This document shows, piece by piece, positions 43,918 to 52,459 of a stretch of DNA of 64,000 bases. Source of the DNA: Cryptosporangium minutisporangium. Lineage in GTDB: Bacteria > Actinomycetota > Actinomycetes > Mycobacteriales > Cryptosporangiaceae. The translations under genes were made by a program, and so were the position numbers. The stretch's first letter is position 1. The number at the start of each line of letters is the position of its first letter. The notes beneath the pieces are model-generated. The model was given only the letters and a program-made list of their open reading frames with translations, searched no databases and was not told the origin of the DNA. Location of the stretch: positions 248,001-312,000 of the forward strand of contig NZ_BAAAYN010000006.1 of the NCBI RefSeq assembly GCF_039536245.1, read 5' to 3'.

Positions 43918-44891
43918 GCAGATCGTTCCGGCCGCGCGTCGTCCGCCTGGCCGCCGGCCTCGCCGCGCTCGCGCTCGTCGCGGCCTGCGGCAGCGGCGAG
44001 GACCCGGACACCACCGCCGCCGCGGCCACCGCGCCGGCCGGAGGCTTCCCGGTGACCGTGGAGAGCTGCGGGCACGAGGCGACGTTCGACAAGGCGCCCG
44101 GGCGGGTCGTCCTCGGCTGGGGTACCTCGATTCGCACGCTGGAGGCGCTGGGCGTCGCCGACCGGGTCACCGGCTACGTCAGCGGCAGCAACGTCGGCCT
44201 GCCGGACGGGTTCACCGCCAAGGAGGTCTCGCCCGACTTCCAGCCCGCGCGGGAGGCGGTCCTCGCTGCCGCGCCCGACCTCTTCCTCGCCAACGACGAG
44301 AACCAGGTCTCCGGCGAGGAGGGAACCGCCACCGTCGCCGACCTCGACGGCCGCGCGTACGTGCTCGGCAACTACTGCCTGAAGAACCCGGCCCCGGCCA
44401 CGATCGACGTCGTCTACCAGGACGTGCGCAACCTCGGCGCGATCTTCGGCGTCCCCGACAAGGCCGACGCCGTGGTGGCCGACCTGACCCGCCGGGTCAC
44501 CGCCGCGGCTGCCCGGCGCCGCTCCGCGCCGCAGGCTAAGGTCGCTCTGGTCCAGATCTACGACGGCAAGGTCTACGCGCTCTCCGGGTCCTACTACAAC
44601 GCCATCCTGCAGGGCGCCGGGATGACGAACGTCTTCGCCGGCATCGGCGAGAACTTCGCCGAGGTCAGCGCCGAACAGGTGCTCACCTCGGCCCCCGACG
44701 GCTTGTTCGTCGCCTACGACGAGCCGAACGGCGACGCCGCGGCGGTGCAGGCCGCCCGGTCCGCGTTCGCCGCCACGCCCGCCGTGCGCAACGGCACGGT
44801 GTTCGGCATCAACAACGCCGAGATCAGCGGTGGGGGCGTCAACATCGTCGCGCTGATCGAGCAGACCGCCGGCCAGCTGTACGGCAGCTGA
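43914..44891 (+). CDS. FecB-type metal-chelate-binding lipoprotein
   Basis: A 325-residue substrate-binding protein. The signal peptide ends with the lipobox ALVAACGSG (Cys near residue 26), so it is anchored outside the membrane. The TroA/FecB fold is seen as FDKAPGRVVLGWGTSIRTLEALGV, then AAPDLFLAN, and a C-terminal VFGINNAEISGGG. Cys and His residues near the core (ESCGHE, NYCL) could contact metal. It is the capture subunit of the coupled importer. Confidence 0.9.
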   Translation: MSRSFRPRVVRLAAGLAALALVAACGSGEDPDTTAAAATAPAGGFPVTVESCGHEATFDKAPGRVVLGWGTSIRTLEALGVADRVTGYVSGSNVGLPDGFTAKEVSPDFQPAREAVLAAAPDLFLANDENQVSGEEGTATVADLDGRAYVLGNYCLKNPAPATIDVVYQDVRNLGAIFGVPDKADAVVADLTRRVTAAAARRRSAPQAKVALVQIYDGKVYALSGSYYNAILQGAGMTNVFAGIGENFAEVSAEQVLTSAPDGLFVAYDEPNGDAAAVQAARSAFAATPAVRNGTVFGINNAEISGGGVNIVALIEQTAGQLYGS

Positions 44892-44893
44892 CC

Positions 44894-46132
44894 GTGCGCG
44901 GCCGCGGGTTCGGCGGCTTCCTGGTCGCCCGCACGGTCTCCTGGGCCGGGTCGGCGCTCACCCTGGTGGCGTTGCCGGTGTTGCTCTACGAGCGGACCGG
45001 CAACGCCGCGCTGACCGGCTTGGCCGCGGCGCTGGAGGCCCTGCCGTATCTCCTGTTGGGACTGCCCGCCGGCGCGGTGGCCGACCGGTGGGACCGGCGC
45101 CGCACGCTGGTGGTCACCGCCGCGCTGAGCGCGGGGCTGCTGGCGAGCGTGCCGATCGCGGACGCGGCCGGGCTGCTCACCACCGGGCACCTGCTCGCGG
45201 TCGCCGCCGGTGGCGCGACGCTGTTCGTCTTCTCCGACGCGGCGACGTTCGGGACGTTGCCGGCCCTGGTCGGCCGGGAACGGATCGCGGTGGCGACCGG
45301 CCAGCTCAACACCGCGAACACGATCGTCACGGTCGGTGGTCCCGCGCTCGGCGGCGTGAGCATGGCCACGATCGGTCCGGCCTGGACGCTCGGCCTGGAC
45401 GCCGCCTCGTTCGCGCTCGCCGCGTGGCTGCTGCGGCGCCTCGATCTCCCCGCGATCGCGGGGACGGGCGGGCGTCGGCGGATGCGGGCCGAGATTGCCG
45501 AAGGGCTCCACTTCCTCTGGGGCCATCGGACGATTCGCTGGCTGACGCTGCTCGGCGTCGGCAACAGCCTCACCGGCGGCGCGGTGCTGGGCCTCGTCGT
45601 GGTCGCCGCCGTGCGCAGCCTGGGCCTTCCGGAGGACGACGGCCGGATCGGGCTGCTCTACGCCGCGGCCGGGGCCGGTAGCCTCGCCGCCGGGCTGCTC
45701 CTGCCCCCGCTCCGCGCCCGGCTGAGCGTCGGCCGGATCACTCTCGGGGGGCTGCTGGGCGGCTGGCTGGCGGTGTCCGCCTGGGCGCTCAGCGATCGGC
45801 TCGCGGTCGGGCTCGTCACGCTGGCCGCGTGGTACGCCGCCCACATGCTGGTGAACCTCAACGGCATCGTCGTTCGTCAGGAGTCCACCCCGGATGCGCT
45901 GCAGGGCCGGGTGAACACGACCGCCCGGATGATCGCCTGGGGTGGCCAGCCGCTCGGCGCCGCGCTCGGAGGGCTGCTGGCCGAGACGCTCGACGTCCGG
46001 ATCGCGCTGCTGCTCGCGGGTGGCGGGGTGGCCGCGTCGGCGTGCGCCGCAACGCTCGGTCGTCTGTGGCGCCTGGACCGACCTGCGGAACGCCGACGCC
46101 CGCGGACGCGGCCCAGTAGGTGGCTGGGCTGA
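44894..46132 (+). CDS. MFS exporter (EntS/MFS_3-like)
   Basis: A 412-residue protein with about twelve helices and the motif GAVADRWDRRRTLV in the 2-3 loop, typical of EntS-type siderophore exporters. It begins two bases after the lipoprotein stop, so it is the last gene of the Zur-type operon. Export of a zincophore whose complex is then taken back by the ABC importer is the simplest reading. No chelator biosynthesis genes are in the window. Confidence 0.85.
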   Translation: MRGRGFGGFLVARTVSWAGSALTLVALPVLLYERTGNAALTGLAAALEALPYLLLGLPAGAVADRWDRRRTLVVTAALSAGLLASVPIADAAGLLTTGHLLAVAAGGATLFVFSDAATFGTLPALVGRERIAVATGQLNTANTIVTVGGPALGGVSMATIGPAWTLGLDAASFALAAWLLRRLDLPAIAGTGGRRRMRAEIAEGLHFLWGHRTIRWLTLLGVGNSLTGGAVLGLVVVAAVRSLGLPEDDGRIGLLYAAAGAGSLAAGLLLPPLRARLSVGRITLGGLLGGWLAVSAWALSDRLAVGLVTLAAWYAAHMLVNLNGIVVRQESTPDALQGRVNTTARMIAWGGQPLGAALGGLLAETLDVRIALLLAGGGVAASACAATLGRLWRLDRPAERRRPRTRPSRWLG

Positions 46133-46293
46133 TGGGCGGTGGCCAGGCGCGCCGGTGAATCCGGAGCCGGTGTGCGAGCGAGCGGGGATACCTCGACGTA
46201 TGCTGCTCAACGCTGTAGAGCAGTAGTGAGGTGTGGTGTGGTGTGGTCAAACGAGAGGACACCTCGTTGGTCGGGCTGTCGACGACCGTGGAA

Positions 46294-47137
46294 ATGGCGA
46301 ACCTCGGTCCACACCATCACGCGTGCTGGGTGTCGCCGCCCGACGAAGCCGGGCGGGATGATTAGCTCCTTCGCTACCTCACTGCCGGCCTGTCCCGGCA
46401 GGAGCGAGTCGCGTTCCTGGGCTCACCGGAACACCGCGTCGAGACGGTCGCGGCGGTCCTGAGGGAGGCCGGAGTCGACGTCACCGCACTCGTCGCGAAC
46501 CGGCAGCTGGTTCCCGGCTCAGCCGAGGCCGCCTATCTCGGTGGCGGGCTCTTCGACCCGAAGCTGCGGCTGCGGGAGTACGCAGAGGTGGTGGGCGCCG
46601 CCGTCGACGAGGGGTTCCAGGGTTACCGGGTGGCCGCCGAGGTGGACTGGGCGGCGAGCCGGCCGGACGCGGGGACGTCATGGGCCGGCTACGAACTCGG
46701 TGCGGGCCTGCTGGCGGCGAGCCTGCCGTTCACCGCGTTGTGCGTCTACGACCCCCGGCGCTGGTGCCCCACCGATCTCGCCGTGCTGGAGTCGGTGCAC
46801 TCGCACCGCATTCGGCGGGTGGTCGGCGACGTGGACACCGGCTTCCAGGTGCACGCCGGTCCGGACGGCAGTCTCCGGCTCAGCGGTGAGGTCGACATGG
46901 CGTTCGCCGGACGGCTCGGCGAGATCCTCACGGCGGCGCTCCGGTACAGCGCCCCGCCCGTGCTGGACGGCAGCGATCTGACCTTCGCCGGCCGGCCTGC
47001 GGGCGATAGCCCTGGCCGGTCGGGCGGTCGCCCAGGGCGGGCGAACCGCGGCCATTCGCGGCGCTTCGGCCACGTTCCGGCGGCACTGGCAACTAGCGGC
47101 CTTCGACCAGACGTACCCCGCTATCGTGGTGAGTTGA
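46294..47137 (+). pseudogene. MEDS-STAS anti-sigma antagonist gene with amber codon and frameshift
   Basis: From ATG 46294 the frame reads MANLGPHHHACWVSPPDEAG, then TAG at 46363-46365, then continues as LLRYLTAGLSRQERVAFLG and the rest of a MEDS domain. A STAS domain begins at about 46850 (GSLRLSGEVDMAFAGRLGE). Near 46998 the frame shifts by +1; the other frame completes the STAS helix LRAIALAGRAVAQGG and ends at TGA 47135-47137, two bases before the next gene. Two lesions indicate a pseudogene, or sequencing errors; amber readthrough plus frameshifting is possible but unlikely. Confidence 0.75.
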
Positions 47138-47139
47138 CG

Positions 47140-48087
47140 ATGACTACCTCCATCCACCTCAGCCATGAGGCCCTGTTCTACGGCGACGACGACGAACTGG
47201 TCGCCGGCGTCCTCCCATTCGTCCGGGCGGGCCTGGCGCAGGACCAGGCGGTCGCCGCCGCGGTGACCATGGACAACATGACGCTGCTGCGGGGCGCCCT
47301 CGGTGGCGACGCGGCTGCCGTCTCCTTCATCGATCGGGACGAGTGGTATCAGCGCCCGGCGACGACGATCGCCGGCTGGCAGCGGATACTCGCCGAGGCG
47401 AACAAACGCGGACACCGCGAGGTCCGCCTCATCGGCGAGGTGGGGTTCGGCACCGTCGACAGGCACCCGACATGGACCCGGTACGAGTCGGCGCTCAACA
47501 GCGTGTTCGCCGACGCTCCGGCGTCCATCCTGTGTCCCTACGACACTCGTGCCCTCCCCGCGGCGGTCCTGGCCGACGCGCGACGTACGCATCCCGTCGT
47601 GAGCGACCCGAACCGGCGGGACAGCGACGCCTACGTCGCGGCCGACCGGCTCCTCCGGGAGGTCAGGGAATCGGTGCCGACCGCCGTCGGCGAGCCGGTA
47701 CTCGTCATGCCGGTCGGTGCTAGCGCCTCGCCGGCACGCCGCGCCGTGCTGGGCCTGCTAACCGGTCACGACTGGGCCGACCAGCACCGCCTCGACGATC
47801 TGCGTCTCGTCGTCAGTGAGATCGTCTGCAACAGCATCCTGCACGGCGGCGGGCACCGCGAGCTGCGGGTCTGGATCTCCGACCAGGTCGTGGTGTGCGA
47901 GGTCAGCGACGACGGCCCGGGGTTGCCCGATCCGCTGATCGGCTACCGGCCGCCGGTCCGGACCCTCACCGGCGGCCGTGGGCTGTGGCTGGCGCGGCAA
48001 TTGTGCGACGCGCTGTCCGTCGAGACGGCCGACGGCCAGACCCGCGTGCGCTTCGCCGTCCGTTTGAACTCGGCTGGTCGGCCGTAG
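47140..48087 (+). CDS. MEDS-domain anti-sigma/histidine-kinase-like ATPase
   Basis: A 315-residue protein. The N-terminal MEDS domain (HLSHEALFYGDDDELVAGVLPFV, about residues 5-185) is followed by a GHKL ATPase of the RsbW/anti-sigma class: RLVVSEIVCNSILHG (N-box), VSDDGPGLP (G1) and GGRGLWLARQL (G2). There is no phospho-acceptor histidine, so it is a serine-kinase-type anti-sigma factor. Its expected antagonist is the broken MEDS-STAS gene just upstream. MEDS domains are presumed to bind small metabolites. Confidence 0.88.
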   Translation: MTTSIHLSHEALFYGDDDELVAGVLPFVRAGLAQDQAVAAAVTMDNMTLLRGALGGDAAAVSFIDRDEWYQRPATTIAGWQRILAEANKRGHREVRLIGEVGFGTVDRHPTWTRYESALNSVFADAPASILCPYDTRALPAAVLADARRTHPVVSDPNRRDSDAYVAADRLLREVRESVPTAVGEPVLVMPVGASASPARRAVLGLLTGHDWADQHRLDDLRLVVSEIVCNSILHGGGHRELRVWISDQVVVCEVSDDGPGLPDPLIGYRPPVRTLTGGRGLWLARQLCDALSVETADGQTRVRFAVRLNSAGRP

Positions 48088-48108
48088 CCGGGCGGCACGG
48101 GGTGCGTG

Positions 48109-49167
48109 TCACGTCTCCGCGTCGGCGAACGTGTCCCGGAGCGCCTCGATGCCGGTGTACTCGGGAGCCCAGCCGAGCAGCTTCTTGGCGCGTGAGGTGT
48201 CCATGATCGCCGGTCGGCTCGCCGCTTCGGCCCACTCGGCGAACGGGGGCAGGAAGGGCACCGCGCTGACCGCGCGCGCCATCGCCCTGACCGGCCCCGG
48301 CGGGAGGGGCACCGGCCACGCGCCGAACTCCCGGGCCACGTCGACAGCGGTCACGACGCCGTCGCCGGCGATGTTGTAGGCGCCCGGCGGCCCGTCGCCG
48401 ACCGCGCAGCGCAGCAGGGCCTGGCCGACGTCCGCCTCGTGCACGAGCTGCAGCGTGAGCGCGGGCACCGCCACGACGACCGGCACCGGCAGCCGGCGGG
48501 GACGGCTGGGCAGCAGCTGGCCGAGCGGCCGCAGCACGCCGGGCAGATCGGCCTTGCCCCCCACCACGTTCGGCCCCACCACGATCGAGGGCCGGAGGAA
48601 GTACAGCTCGACCTCGGGATGCAGCTCCGACTCGGCGGTCAGCAGCCGCTCGAGCTCCGCCTTCTCCTGGGCGTAGAACAGCCGGGCGGCGGGCCGGACC
48701 GGCCAATCCTCGGTCAGCCGGTCGGGGTTGTCCGAGTGGAACCCGTACGCGGCGACGGACGAGGCGTACACGAAGCGGCGAACGCCGCTCTCGCACGCCG
48801 CCCGGAACGCGTTGAGCGTGCCGTCGACGTTGATGCTGCGGATCGTCTCGCGATCGGCGGTGCCGGTGATCAGGAAGGCGAGGTGGACGACGACGTCCGC
48901 GCCGGCGAACGCGGAGCGCAGCACGTCCGGCTCGCGCACGTCACCGCGCCGGTAGGTCATCTTGCTCCAGCCGCGCGCCGACGGGTCGAACGGCCGCCGT
49001 GCGATCCCGACCACCTGGCGCACCCGGTCGTCCGCCTCCAGCAGCGGAAGGAGGCCGGAGCCGAAGGTGCCGGTCGGCCCGGTGACCGCGACCGTGAGGT
49101 TCTGCCGCCGCTTCGGCCGGCCGGCGGACCGGCCCGTTTTCGACGGTGTCGTTCTCGACGTGGCCAC
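48109..49167 (-). CDS. NAD-dependent epimerase/dehydratase (extended SDR)
   Basis: A 352-residue protein. The nucleotide loop TGPTGTFGSGLL lies after a basic 25-residue N-tail. DVVVHLAF, YASSVAAYG and YAQEK (catalytic Tyr-Lys) follow in order. The C-terminal half is typical of extended SDRs that act on sugars or lipids. It begins nine bases after the WS/DGAT stop and is probably in one operon with it. Confidence 0.85.
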   Translation of the reverse strand: MATSRTTPSKTGRSAGRPKRRQNLTVAVTGPTGTFGSGLLPLLEADDRVRQVVGIARRPFDPSARGWSKMTYRRGDVREPDVLRSAFAGADVVVHLAFLITGTADRETIRSINVDGTLNAFRAACESGVRRFVYASSVAAYGFHSDNPDRLTEDWPVRPAARLFYAQEKAELERLLTAESELHPEVELYFLRPSIVVGPNVVGGKADLPGVLRPLGQLLPSRPRRLPVPVVVAVPALTLQLVHEADVGQALLRCAVGDGPPGAYNIAGDGVVTAVDVAREFGAWPVPLPPGPVRAMARAVSAVPFLPPFAEWAEAASRPAIMDTSRAKKLLGWAPEYTGIEALRDTFADAET

Positions 49168-49176
49168 CCGAGCCCC

Positions 49177-50676
49177 CTACCGAGTTGGTTTCGACGAGTT
49201 CAGCGGCGCGGACGATCGCGTGCGTGGCGGGCCGCTGCGGGTCTTCCGGACCGGTCGTTGCCGGTTGGGTGACCCGCTGCCGTCGGCGACAGCGTCCGCC
49301 CGTTCGGCCGCCTTCACCAGATCCTCCATCCCGCGACAGATGCCGTCCGCGAGCACGTCCACCTCCGGGACGGCGTCGAAGTCCACGTTGATCCCGAAGC
49401 TGATCGTGTCGCGGTAGGAGAAGATCCCGATCGAGGTCCGCACTCCGCCGCCGATCGGCACGTAGGCGTAGAGCGACTCCATCCGGCGGCCCAGCACGTA
49501 CAGCGGCACCGGGGGGCCGGGCACGTTGGTGGTGATGGCTTGCAGCCACGGCTGGTCCGCCCGGAGCAGCGTCCGGACGCCGGCGGCGAGCAAGCCTGCC
49601 GGCACCAGATCGACCAGCCCGGGAACCGAGCGCGGATCGTACGCCGAGAGCGTCCGTTTGTGCGCGTCCATCTGCGCCCGCACGGAGTCCAGCCGGGCCT
49701 TCGCCTTCGGCTCGCTCACCGGCAGGTCGACGAAGACCGCGGACACCTGGTTGTTCAACGCGCCGCGCTCGGCCTGCCGCCGGATCGACACCGGGACCAT
49801 CGTCCGCACCACCCGGCCGGGTGCGAGTTGACCGCGAGCGGCGAGCAGGTCCCGGAAGCCGCCGGTGATCGCGGCGAGGACGACGTCGTTCATCGACCCG
49901 CCGAACGCCTTGCGGACCCGGCGGACGTCCTCGACCGTGGTCTGGGTCCAGGCCCAGCGACGGTGCGGGCCGATCGCTCCGTTGAGGGTCGGGGCCACCG
50001 GGGTGAGCATCTGCCGTCCCGCGGCGAGCATCGCACCACCGAGGACCCCGCCGCGGCGCAGCAGATTCTGCGGCGAGCGGAGGCCGGCGATCGCGCTCGG
50101 CGCCGCCAACGCCTGCCGCATCGGCCAGGCCACCGCGTCGGCCACGGTCTCGAACACCATCGACGCCGCCGACGGTGGCCGGCGGGGCACCCAGGCCTTC
50201 GGCTCCGGCTGCCGCGCGTCCGGGGTCAGGTCGAAAATCAGCTGCATCAGGTCGGTGCCCGCGACGCCGTCGACCATCGCGTGGTGCACCTTGTTGATCA
50301 TCGCCCAGCGACCGTCCGCCAACCCCTCCACCAGCCACAACTCCCAGAGCGGCTTGGAGAGGTCGAGTCGCTGCCCGAGCACGCGGCCGGCGAGGTTGCG
50401 CACCTGCTCCTCGCTGCCCGGTTTGGGCACCGCCGTGTGCCGGATGTGGTACAGGATCTGGAAGTGCGGATCGTCGACCCACAGGGGACGCCCGAGGTTC
50501 ATCGGCATCCGCACCGGCCGCTGGCGGTACCGGGGAACCTCCGAGAGCTTCCCGAGAAGGAGTCGCACGACGTCGCCGTAGGACGGGGCGGGGCCCTCGA
50601 ACACCGCGACGGATCCGACGTGCATCGGGGTGTTCTCGCCCTCGGCGTAGTAGAAGCCGGCATCCGTGCCGCTCAT
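49177..50676 (-). CDS. Wax ester synthase/diacylglycerol acyltransferase (WS/DGAT)
   Basis: A 499-residue acyltransferase with the catalytic HHxxxDG as KVHHAMVDGVAGTD near residue 140. The N-terminal DAGFYYAEGENTPMHVGSV, the PLWELWLVEGL block, and the C-terminal NVPGPPVPLYVLGRR are also present. It makes wax esters or triacylglycerol from acyl-CoA. It ends with an odd basic tail of about 30 residues. The ATG at 50676 begins at the family N-terminus. In a rubber-degrading locus it may store the carbon released. Confidence 0.9.
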   Translation of the reverse strand: MSGTDAGFYYAEGENTPMHVGSVAVFEGPAPSYGDVVRLLLGKLSEVPRYRQRPVRMPMNLGRPLWVDDPHFQILYHIRHTAVPKPGSEEQVRNLAGRVLGQRLDLSKPLWELWLVEGLADGRWAMINKVHHAMVDGVAGTDLMQLIFDLTPDARQPEPKAWVPRRPPSAASMVFETVADAVAWPMRQALAAPSAIAGLRSPQNLLRRGGVLGGAMLAAGRQMLTPVAPTLNGAIGPHRRWAWTQTTVEDVRRVRKAFGGSMNDVVLAAITGGFRDLLAARGQLAPGRVVRTMVPVSIRRQAERGALNNQVSAVFVDLPVSEPKAKARLDSVRAQMDAHKRTLSAYDPRSVPGLVDLVPAGLLAAGVRTLLRADQPWLQAITTNVPGPPVPLYVLGRRMESLYAYVPIGGGVRTSIGIFSYRDTISFGINVDFDAVPEVDVLADGICRGMEDLVKAAERADAVADGSGSPNRQRPVRKTRSGPPRTRSSAPLNSSKPTR

Positions 50677-50711
50677 CCGATCCACGGGGTCCTCCTCGTC
50701 GTCGAGTCTGG

Positions 50712-51530
50712 TCAGCCGCCCGCGTCGGCGGACGGACTGGCCGCCGCGAACAGCAAGCGAAGCGCGCGCTGGTCCGGAGTCCGGAACGGCTGCCACCCGT
50801 CCGCCGGTCGGGCGAGGCGGTCCGCGACGATCCAGAGCACCGCCGGGTGGTGCCCCAGTCCAAGGTGGCTGGCCCGGACCTCGATGTTCTCGCTGCGTGG
50901 CCCGGCCGGCAGCAGGCAGGAACGCCAGTCGACGATGCCGTCCCAGCGCGAGTACACCGACGTGCTGGGCACCGCCGGGGGGTGCGCGCCCGCCGCGTCG
51001 TCCGGATGGATGCGGTCGGCCACGTGCCGCCGGGCGTAGCGACGATAGGCCCGCTCGCCCGGTGTGTCGCCGTTCCCCGCGTCGCTCGCGAACGGGGAGC
51101 CCAGCGTGATCACCTGGCGGATCTGCTCGGGCATCCGCGAGGCCAGGCGTCGGGCGAAGATGCCACCCATGCTCCACCCGACCACGCTGACCGGCTGGCC
51201 GTACCGGTCGGCCAGGCGCTCGACCGCCCGCGGCAGGCCGTCGACCACCCGGCGGGTGGGTCCACGGTTGCGGCCGAGGTCCCACCCGACGACGGGGTAC
51301 CCGAGCCGGTCGATCCACCGGCGCAGCACCGCGGTGGACGAATCGGTGGCCAGGAGGCCGGGCAGGACCAGAACCGGGTGCGCCTGGCCGCGGGGCGCCA
51401 GCCGCAGCAGCGGGTAGGCCGCCGCGAGCACGCTGGCGTCGGCCATCGCCCGGGCCGGTTCGGTGAGGTACAGCAGTTGGCGGGAGACGACGCGCTGGAG
51501 GAGACGGTCGGTCGTCGGTGCCCGGGTCAC
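50712..51530 (-). CDS. Alpha/beta-hydrolase (lipase-like)
   Basis: A 272-residue hydrolase. The oxyanion strand is VLVLPGLLATD and the nucleophile elbow GWSMGG. A late acidic residue lies in SRWDGIVDW and the catalytic His in ASHLGLGHHPAVL. The GTG at 51530 is preferred because GAGGAGG lies six bases upstream. The next gene on this strand, WS/DGAT, starts 35 bases after its stop, so they are co-transcribed. Confidence 0.85.
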   Translation of the reverse strand: MTRAPTTDRLLQRVVSRQLLYLTEPARAMADASVLAAAYPLLRLAPRGQAHPVLVLPGLLATDSSTAVLRRWIDRLGYPVVGWDLGRNRGPTRRVVDGLPRAVERLADRYGQPVSVVGWSMGGIFARRLASRMPEQIRQVITLGSPFASDAGNGDTPGERAYRRYARRHVADRIHPDDAAGAHPPAVPSTSVYSRWDGIVDWRSCLLPAGPRSENIEVRASHLGLGHHPAVLWIVADRLARPADGWQPFRTPDQRALRLLFAAASPSADAGG

Positions 51531-51630
51531 CTCGCCTCCTCGATCCGGTGGGGTCGATTCGTCGGTCCGCATCGAGCGACGTACCCGGCGCGATTCGATC
51601 CAATCACCGGTATCCGGCCGAAACCAGCTT

Positions 51631-52332
51631 CTACTGTGGATTCCCGGGCGGATTCAGCATGGGGACGAGGAACTGCCGGGCGACTCCGGCCAGCTCTTCG
51701 TCGTCGTCGAGGTCGATGAGGTGGCTGGGGAACGCCAGGAACGAGGCGGAGACCCGGACCATCATCTCGGCGACGAGGTCGGCGTCCACGTCGCTCCGGA
51801 CGTTGCCCGCGCCTTGCTCACGGCGCAGCTGACCGGCGACGAACTGCCGGACGGTGGCGAGGGTCTGCCCTCCGTCGCTGATCATCGACGGCACCAGGAA
51901 GTCCGGTTCGGTCTCCATGATGCCGCCGATCAGCGGGTTGCCCCGAATGGCCCGCAGTGAACTCACGAAGCCCAGCACCACCCGGTCGGCGGCGGTATCG
52001 GCGTGCTCGATCTCGACGAGGAACTGCTCGAAGTAGCGGCGGAACTCACGGCGCACCAGGTGCTCGACCAGCGCGTCCTTGGTGGCGAACCGCCGGTAGA
52101 CCGTGATCCGGGAGACGCCGGCCCGCCTGGCCACGTCCTCCATCGTCGAGCGCTGGATTCCGGTGCGGCAGAACTGCTCGTACGCGGCGTCGAGGATGCC
52201 CGCTCGCATCTCGTCCACGTCGTCCTCGACGCGTTCGACGGCGTCGATGTACGCGCGCTCCAGCAACGACTCGTGGCCCGACGGCGGAGCCCCCAACACG
52301 ACCTCCCACAAACGCGTCCACCCCTCCGTCAC
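51631..52332 (-). CDS. TetR-family regulator of the rubber-degradation genes (LcpR-like)
   Basis: A 233-residue TetR protein with the helix-turn-helix STMEDVARRAGVSRITVYRRF near residues 64-84, preceded by an extra acidic N-terminal region of about 40 residues. It is divergent from lcp1 with a 127-base gap. TetR regulators beside lcp genes are known to repress them in other actinobacteria. That role here is inferred from position. Confidence 0.85.
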   Translation of the reverse strand: MTEGWTRLWEVVLGAPPSGHESLLERAYIDAVERVEDDVDEMRAGILDAAYEQFCRTGIQRSTMEDVARRAGVSRITVYRRFATKDALVEHLVRREFRRYFEQFLVEIEHADTAADRVVLGFVSSLRAIRGNPLIGGIMETEPDFLVPSMISDGGQTLATVRQFVAGQLRREQGAGNVRSDVDADLVAEMMVRVSASFLAFPSHLIDLDDDEELAGVARQFLVPMLNPPGNPQ

Positions 52333-52459
52333 TCAACGTTACCCACCGTCGAGTCTTGTCGACGACGATTCGGTGTGCTTTATTGCTGAAACACAGATGC
52401 GGCTCGCGTATCACCGTATCAGGAATGGTACTCGCGACTCAAGGAGGAGGAGCGAAGAC
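52333..52459. promoter_or_regulatory. lcpR-lcp1 divergent control region
   Basis: The gap has an inverted repeat GTCGA-N6-TCGAC at 52348-52363 and a direct repeat GTATCA-CC-GTATCA at 52408-52421. It also has an AT-rich stretch (GTGCTTTATTGCTGAAACACAG) around 52375-52396. GGAGGAGGAG at 52443-52452 is the lcp1 ribosome binding site. One of the repeats is a candidate TetR operator; no promoter hexamers were assigned. Confidence 0.5.

Noticed and set aside
46133-46293. GTGTGGTGTGGTGTGG repeat and a CTGCTC/GAGCAG inverted repeat after the MFS gene
   Set aside because: They may be a terminator or the promoter region of the MEDS-STAS gene, but neither arm pair nor repeat is strong enough to name a function.
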